From contig OZ241752.1 of NCBI GenBank assembly GCA_965201155.1, forward strand, positions 1,116,001 through 1,180,000: a stretch of DNA of 64,000 nucleotides. The letters run 5' to 3'. Below, one piece after another: positions 60,312 through 64,000 of the stretch (position 1 is its first letter; every line of letters begins with the position of its first letter). The notes beneath the pieces were generated by a model that was given only the letters and a program-made list of their open reading frames with translations, was not told where the DNA came from and ran no database searches. The translations under genes and the position numbers were made by a program. This stretch comes from JANQOH01 sp965201155 (GTDB taxonomy: Bacteria; Pseudomonadota; Alphaproteobacteria; UBA7887).

Positions 60312-60641
60312 ATGGAGTCGCATGAAGGGCGCGAGGATATTCTGAAAACCGCAGCGAAATGGCGCACGGACGGCCGGGAGGTTGCCCTGGCGACAGTGGT
60401 TTCGACCTGGGGTTCCAGCCCGCGCCCCGCCGGCAGCCAGTTGGTGGTAGATGCCTCCGGTGCCATGCAGGGTTCTGTCTCCGGCGGCTGCATCGAAGGC
60501 GCCGTCGTGCGCGAGGCACTGGAAGTCATCGCCGGCGGGGCGCCGCGCCGACTCGAATTCGGAGTCAGCAACGAACAGGCGTGGGAGGTCGGGCTGGCCT
60601 GCGGCGGCAAGGTCGCAGTGTTTGTCGAACGGGTGGACTGA
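60312..60641 (+). CDS. XdhC/CoxI family protein, N-terminal domain only (CoxF-like)
   Basis: A 109-residue protein. ALATVVSTWGSSPRPAGSQL then VVDASGAMQGSVSGGCIEGA then VVREALEVI is the XdhC_CoxI domain; a Cys in SGGCIEG is conserved. In xanthine dehydrogenase systems XdhC receives sulfur and loads sulfurated molybdenum cofactor. The Rossmann half is coded as the next gene, 3 bp downstream. ATG 60312 follows GGGAGG. Confidence 0.9.
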   Translation: MESHEGREDILKTAAKWRTDGREVALATVVSTWGSSPRPAGSQLVVDASGAMQGSVSGGCIEGAVVREALEVIAGGAPRRLEFGVSNEQAWEVGLACGGKVAVFVERVD

Positions 60642-60644
60642 TCA

Positions 60645-61352
60645 ATGCAGCGAAGCACGCTGGAGGCGCTGAACGCCGCACGCGCCGCCCGCCGCCCCGC
60701 AGCGCTGGCAACCCGCCTCGCGGACGGCGCACAATGGCTCGTCGCGCCGGATTCATCCAGCGGTGCGCCGACGGATATCGCTGCAGCGGCCCGCAGCGCG
60801 CTTGCCGAGGATGCCAGCCGTACCGTCGAACTGGAAAGCGGTGCCGTGTTCATCCATGTCCACAACCCGCCCTGGCGTCTGTTCATCGTCGGCGCAGTGC
60901 ACATCGCGCAGGCGCTGGCGCCGATGGCCGTGGCGGCGGGCTACGACGTGAGCGTTATCGATCCGCGCGGCGCCTTTGCGACTGCCGAACGCTTTCCGGG
61001 CGTTCATGTGTCTTCGGACTGGCCCGACGAAGCGCTGGAAGCCGCCGCTCTCGACGCACAGTCCGCGGTTGCGACCCTGACCCACGATCCAAAGCTCGAT
61101 GACCCGGCACTGGAATACGCCCTGCGCTCGGACGCCTTCTATATCGGTGCACTCGGCAGCACTCGCACCCACGCGGCGCGCTTGCGGCGGCTGGCACGCG
61201 CCGGTTTCGACGATGCCGCATCAGCGCGCATTTACGGACCCATCGGCTTGGGTATCGGCGCCCGCGCACCGGCCGAGATTGCCGTGGCCATTCTTGCCCA
61301 GATCATCGAGACCCGCCGTATGCCGCCCCGTCAAGCACGAACCGCCGCATGA
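60645..61352 (+). CDS. XdhC family protein, Rossmann domain
   Basis: A 235-residue protein corresponding to the C-terminal NAD(P)-binding part of XdhC. FIVGAVHIAQALAPMAVAAG then YDVSVIDPRGAFATAERFPG is the Rossmann motif; AVATLTHDPKLDDPALEYAL and DAFYIGALGSTRTHAARLRR are the family blocks; the end PARAPAEIAVAILAQI-like region is GIGARAPAEIAVAILAQIIE. With the preceding gene it would form a complete XdhC. Its stop overlaps the next start (ATGA). Confidence 0.88.
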   Translation: MQRSTLEALNAARAARRPAALATRLADGAQWLVAPDSSSGAPTDIAAAARSALAEDASRTVELESGAVFIHVHNPPWRLFIVGAVHIAQALAPMAVAAGYDVSVIDPRGAFATAERFPGVHVSSDWPDEALEAAALDAQSAVATLTHDPKLDDPALEYALRSDAFYIGALGSTRTHAARLRRLARAGFDDAASARIYGPIGLGIGARAPAEIAVAILAQIIETRRMPPRQARTAA

Positions 61353-62986
61353 TTTTCGGCCGCCTTCCCACCGACCGGGCCGAAGGAGCCATCCTCGCCC
61401 ACAGCATCCGCACACCCAACGGCGTGTTCAAGAAAGGGCGCGTGCTGAGCGCAGCCGACATAGAAGCTCTCACCGTGGGTGACGTGGTGACGGTGGTTGC
61501 CGCGCAGCTCGAATCCGATGACACGCCCGAAGACGAAGCCGCAGCGCGCATCGCCCGGGCGGCGCGGGGATCAGGGGCCGAGGCGGCTGCATCGTTTACC
61601 GGGCGCTGCAACCTGTATGCAGCAGGCGCCGGTGTATTGCTGGTCGATCACGAGCGGATCGAGGCGATCAACCGGCTTGATGAATCTGTGACCATCGCGA
61701 CATTGCCGCCCTTTGCCGCGGTTGAGCCGCGCCAGATGCTCGCCACTGTCAAGATCATCCCGTTTGCCGCGCCGTCGCGCATTGTCGCCGAGGCAGAAGC
61801 TATTGCACGCAGCGGCGGGCCGCTGTTTCGCCTTGCGCCCTTTACGGCAAAGAACGCGGGCCTTGTCATATCCCGCTTGCCGGGAACCCGTGATTCCGTG
61901 CTCGACAACACCGCGCGCACGGTGCGCGACAGGCTGGCCCGGCTCGGCGGCTCCCTCCGCGATGAACACCGGGTGGAACATGATGAAACGGCGATCGCTG
62001 CCGCCCTGAGGGAAAGCATTGCCGGCGGTGCCGACCTTGTGCTGGTCAGCGGCGCCTCCGCGGTAGTAGACCGCCGCGATGTAGTGCCGACGGCCATCGA
62101 GCGCGCCGGCGGGAGGGTCGAGCATTTCGGCATGCCGGTAGATCCCGGCAATCTTCTGCTGCTCGGCACCGTCGAAACTCCCGCCGGGCGGGTGCCCGTG
62201 ATCGGAATGCCCGGCTGCGCGCGGTCACCCAAGCTCAACGGATTCGACTGGGTGCTCGAACGCCTGGCAGCTAACCTCGAAGTGCGCCGCGAAGACATCA
62301 TGCGCATGGGGGCGGGCGGGCTGCTGAAGGAAATCTCCGCGCGCCCGCAGCCACGCGACCGTGAAACCGCGCCGCCTCCGCGAATGCCGCGCATCGCGGC
62401 ACTGCTGCTGGCGGCCGGGCAGTCGCGCCGCATGGGCGCGGTCAACAAATTGCTCGTCGATATCGACGGAGTGCCGATGGTGCGCCGGATTGCGGAGGTC
62501 CTGCTGGCGTCGCAGGCTGCGCGGCCGCTGGTGGTCACAGGTCACGAGGCAGCGCGGGTGCGCGGCGCTCTCGAAGGATTGGACGTCGGTTTCGCGCACA
62601 ATGCGGATTACGCGAACGGGCTGAGCACCAGCCTGCGCTGCGGCCTCGCGGCGCTGGGCAGCGATCATGACGGCGTTCTCGTCTGCCTGGGTGACATGCC
62701 CGAAGTCCGCAGCGCCGACCTTGACCGGATGATCGCCGCCTTCGATCCTGTCGAAGGCCGGGCGATCGTCGTTCCGACCCACCGTGGAAAACGCGGTAAT
62801 CCGGTGCTTTGGGGAGCGCAGTTCCTTGCGCAAATGACAGTGGTTTCCGGCGATGTCGGAGCACGCCACCTCATTGGTGAAAACGCCGAATGGGTGTGCG
62901 AAGTGGCAGTATCCGGCGGCGGCGTTCTGCTGGATATCGACAACGCCGAAACACTCACCGCATGGCGCCGCGCCAGAGAAGCGTGA
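61349..62986 (+). CDS. molybdopterin-binding domain fused to MobA-like nucleotidyltransferase
   Basis: A 545-residue fusion. Residues 1-330 carry a MoeA/MogA-like molybdopterin-binding domain (AEGAILAHSIRTPNGVFKKG, then GADLVLVSGASAVVDRRDVV, and VDPGNLLLLGTVETPAGRVP). Residues 345-545 are an NTP transferase like MocA/MobA (IAALLLAAGQSRRMGAVNKL then DGVLVCLGDMPEVRSADLDR and a final SGDVGARHLIGE). MocA makes the cytosine dinucleotide cofactor used by xanthine-dehydrogenase-family enzymes, so a role in cofactor supply for the hydroxylase is likely. It overlaps the XdhC gene by 4 bp. Confidence 0.9.
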   Translation: MIFGRLPTDRAEGAILAHSIRTPNGVFKKGRVLSAADIEALTVGDVVTVVAAQLESDDTPEDEAAARIARAARGSGAEAAASFTGRCNLYAAGAGVLLVDHERIEAINRLDESVTIATLPPFAAVEPRQMLATVKIIPFAAPSRIVAEAEAIARSGGPLFRLAPFTAKNAGLVISRLPGTRDSVLDNTARTVRDRLARLGGSLRDEHRVEHDETAIAAALRESIAGGADLVLVSGASAVVDRRDVVPTAIERAGGRVEHFGMPVDPGNLLLLGTVETPAGRVPVIGMPGCARSPKLNGFDWVLERLAANLEVRREDIMRMGAGGLLKEISARPQPRDRETAPPPRMPRIAALLLAAGQSRRMGAVNKLLVDIDGVPMVRRIAEVLLASQAARPLVVTGHEAARVRGALEGLDVGFAHNADYANGLSTSLRCGLAALGSDHDGVLVCLGDMPEVRSADLDRMIAAFDPVEGRAIVVPTHRGKRGNPVLWGAQFLAQMTVVSGDVGARHLIGENAEWVCEVAVSGGGVLLDIDNAETLTAWRRAREA

Positions 62987-62988
62987 AA

Positions 62989-64000
62989 ATGGCGTTCGAC
63001 ATCCAAGCGGTGCGGTCCGAATTCTCCATTTTGGGCAGAAAGATAAACGGCGCACCGCTGCATTATCTCGACAACGGCGCTACCAGCCACATGCCGCGCG
63101 CGGTGCTGGATGCGATCGAATCGCACGAAACCACATCGCGCGCAAATGTGCTGCGCGGCGTGCATCGCCTCGCCGAAGAAGCAACCGACGCGCTGGAAAG
63201 GGCGCGACAGCGGCTCGCCCGCTATATCGGCGCCCAAGACGCCTCAGAAGTGATTTTCACCGGCGGCGCCACGGCGGCAATCAATCTCGTCGCCCACAGT
63301 TTTGGCGCAGCCTTGCGTCCGGGTGACGAGATCGTGATTTCCTTGCTGGAACATCACTCCAACATTGTGCCCTGGCAAATGCTGCGCGCACGTACCGGCG
63401 TGGTGTTGAAAGTTCTGCCCGTGACCCCTGACGAGCAGATCGATACCGCTGCGCTCGAAGTGTTGACCAGCGACCGGACGCGGTTGATTGCCCTGGCGCA
63501 CGTCTCGAACGTGACCGGGGCAATGTGCGATGTGGCGGCGGTCGTAGCCGCGGCGCGGCGCTGCGGCGCGCGCGTTCTCCTCGACGGTGCTCAGGCGGTG
63601 TCGCACGGTCCCGTGGACGTATCGCGAATGGGCGTGGACTTCTACGCATTTTCCGGCCACAAGATGTTCGGCCCCAACGGGGTGGGCGTGCTGTGGGCGC
63701 GGCGTTCCCTGCTGGAGGAGATGCCCCCGTTCATGGGCGGCGGCGAGATGATCCGGGAAGTGACCCTGGCGGAAACAACCTATGCCGAGCCGCCGCACAA
63801 GTTCGAGGCCGGCACACCGCCAATCGCGCAGGCGGTCGGCATGGGCGCTGCCGCGGAGTGGGTCAGCGCGCTGGACCATGCGCCGGCTGTCGCACATGTC
63901 ACGTCCCTCGTCGAAAGGCTGCTTGCCGGACTGGCTCGCAGACAGCGGGTTCGGGTGCTCGGCCCGCGCGATGCTGACGCACGCGCTCCGGTCGTGTCAT
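62989..64000 (+). CDS. cysteine desulfurase (class V aminotransferase), partial
   Basis: The first 337 residues of a PLP enzyme; the gene continues beyond the window. LHYLDNGATSHMPRAVLDAI opens the family; EVIFTGGATAAINLVAHSFG; HHSNIVPWQML; LAHVSNVTGA; LLDGAQAVSHGPVDVSRMGV; and the PLP Lys in AFSGHKMFGPNGVGVLWARR. This is the SufS/CsdA group. It lies 2 bp after the molybdopterin fusion gene, so it is probably the sulfur donor for cofactor sulfuration by XdhC, though a general role in Fe-S assembly remains possible. Confidence 0.9.
   Translation, partial: MAFDIQAVRSEFSILGRKINGAPLHYLDNGATSHMPRAVLDAIESHETTSRANVLRGVHRLAEEATDALERARQRLARYIGAQDASEVIFTGGATAAINLVAHSFGAALRPGDEIVISLLEHHSNIVPWQMLRARTGVVLKVLPVTPDEQIDTAALEVLTSDRTRLIALAHVSNVTGAMCDVAAVVAAARRCGARVLLDGAQAVSHGPVDVSRMGVDFYAFSGHKMFGPNGVGVLWARRSLLEEMPPFMGGGEMIREVTLAETTYAEPPHKFEAGTPPIAQAVGMGAAAEWVSALDHAPAVAHVTSLVERLLAGLARRQRVRVLGPRDADARAPVVS

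Overview
The window reads as high-GC chromosomal DNA of an alphaproteobacterium (order not resolvable from sequence alone). Supporting signs are the bamD-recN-ligA gene order, a malate synthase G, a form-II-like (AYRGAGR) aerobic CO-dehydrogenase-type gene cluster with coxD/coxE/coxG partners, a DmdC-like acyl-CoA dehydrogenase, and dense, tightly overlapping operons. No tRNA, rRNA or CRISPR array was recognised.

Layout. 1-7024 (+): tail of an FAD-linked oxidase, a DmdC-like acyl-CoA dehydrogenase, a complete CUT1-type ABC importer (Tat-exported binding protein, two permeases, ATPase) and an SDR. 7052-8876 (-): RraA-like protein and a maleylacetate-reductase-like alcohol dehydrogenase. 8920-11908 (-): an AT-richer three-gene cassette (DUF262 protein, SMC/ABC-type ATPase with a DUF3696-like tail, and an uncharacterised third protein) that looks like a mobile defence module set among catabolic genes. 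11933-16721 (-): a molybdenum hydroxylase operon (FAD, 2Fe-2S and molybdopterin subunits) followed by a MoaD/ThiS-like protein and a phytanoyl-CoA-dioxygenase-like protein. 17192-24681: housekeeping and metabolic genes (YtoQ, CBS protein, CinA C-terminal domain, 3-hydroxyisobutyrate-dehydrogenase-like protein, FAD monooxygenase, malate synthase G, VOC protein, a TbpB-like barrel lipoprotein).

25145-28124 is a scar zone: ISAs1 and IS5 remnants, a DUF3500 protein, a HigBA-like module whose toxin has an internal deletion, and an RHH/PIN module whose toxin is cut to 13 codons. The second module lies between a 93-bp diverged copy of the ligA 3' end and ligA itself. 28151-36560 returns to core genes (ligA, recN, bamD, an LLM oxidoreductase, a polysaccharide deacetylase, a YheT-like hydrolase) and an autotransporter-barrel fragment closed by a strong intrinsic terminator.

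36761-46744 is a second accessory zone: a hypothetical/PIN pair, an IS21 remnant, an AbrB antitoxin whose toxin is gone, a Rieske oxygenase operon, duplicated promoter-like repeats, an 11-bp G-quadruplex-type tandem repeat and an intact FitAB pair. It continues into a restriction-modification locus at 43438-49951. The methyltransferase gene of that locus is broken by an 18-base poly-G tract that puts its two halves out of frame, the signature of phase variation (or of an assembly error at a homopolymer). A DUF2283 gene and a small RelE/DUF4258-type partner sit between the restriction and methylation genes.

50322-64000 (+): cytochrome c, CoxG, an IS630 transposase broken by an inversion, then a long cox-type operon: small, large and FAD subunits, CoxD ATPase, a C45-type acyltransferase, an SDR, a 57-aa membrane protein, CoxE, a split XdhC, a molybdopterin-domain/MobA-like fusion and a cysteine desulfurase that runs off the end. 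The last five would mature and load the molybdenum cofactor of the hydroxylase.

The most interesting items are the phase-variable methyltransferase, the DUF262/ATPase/third-protein cassette, and the repeated loss of toxins beside intact antitoxins.
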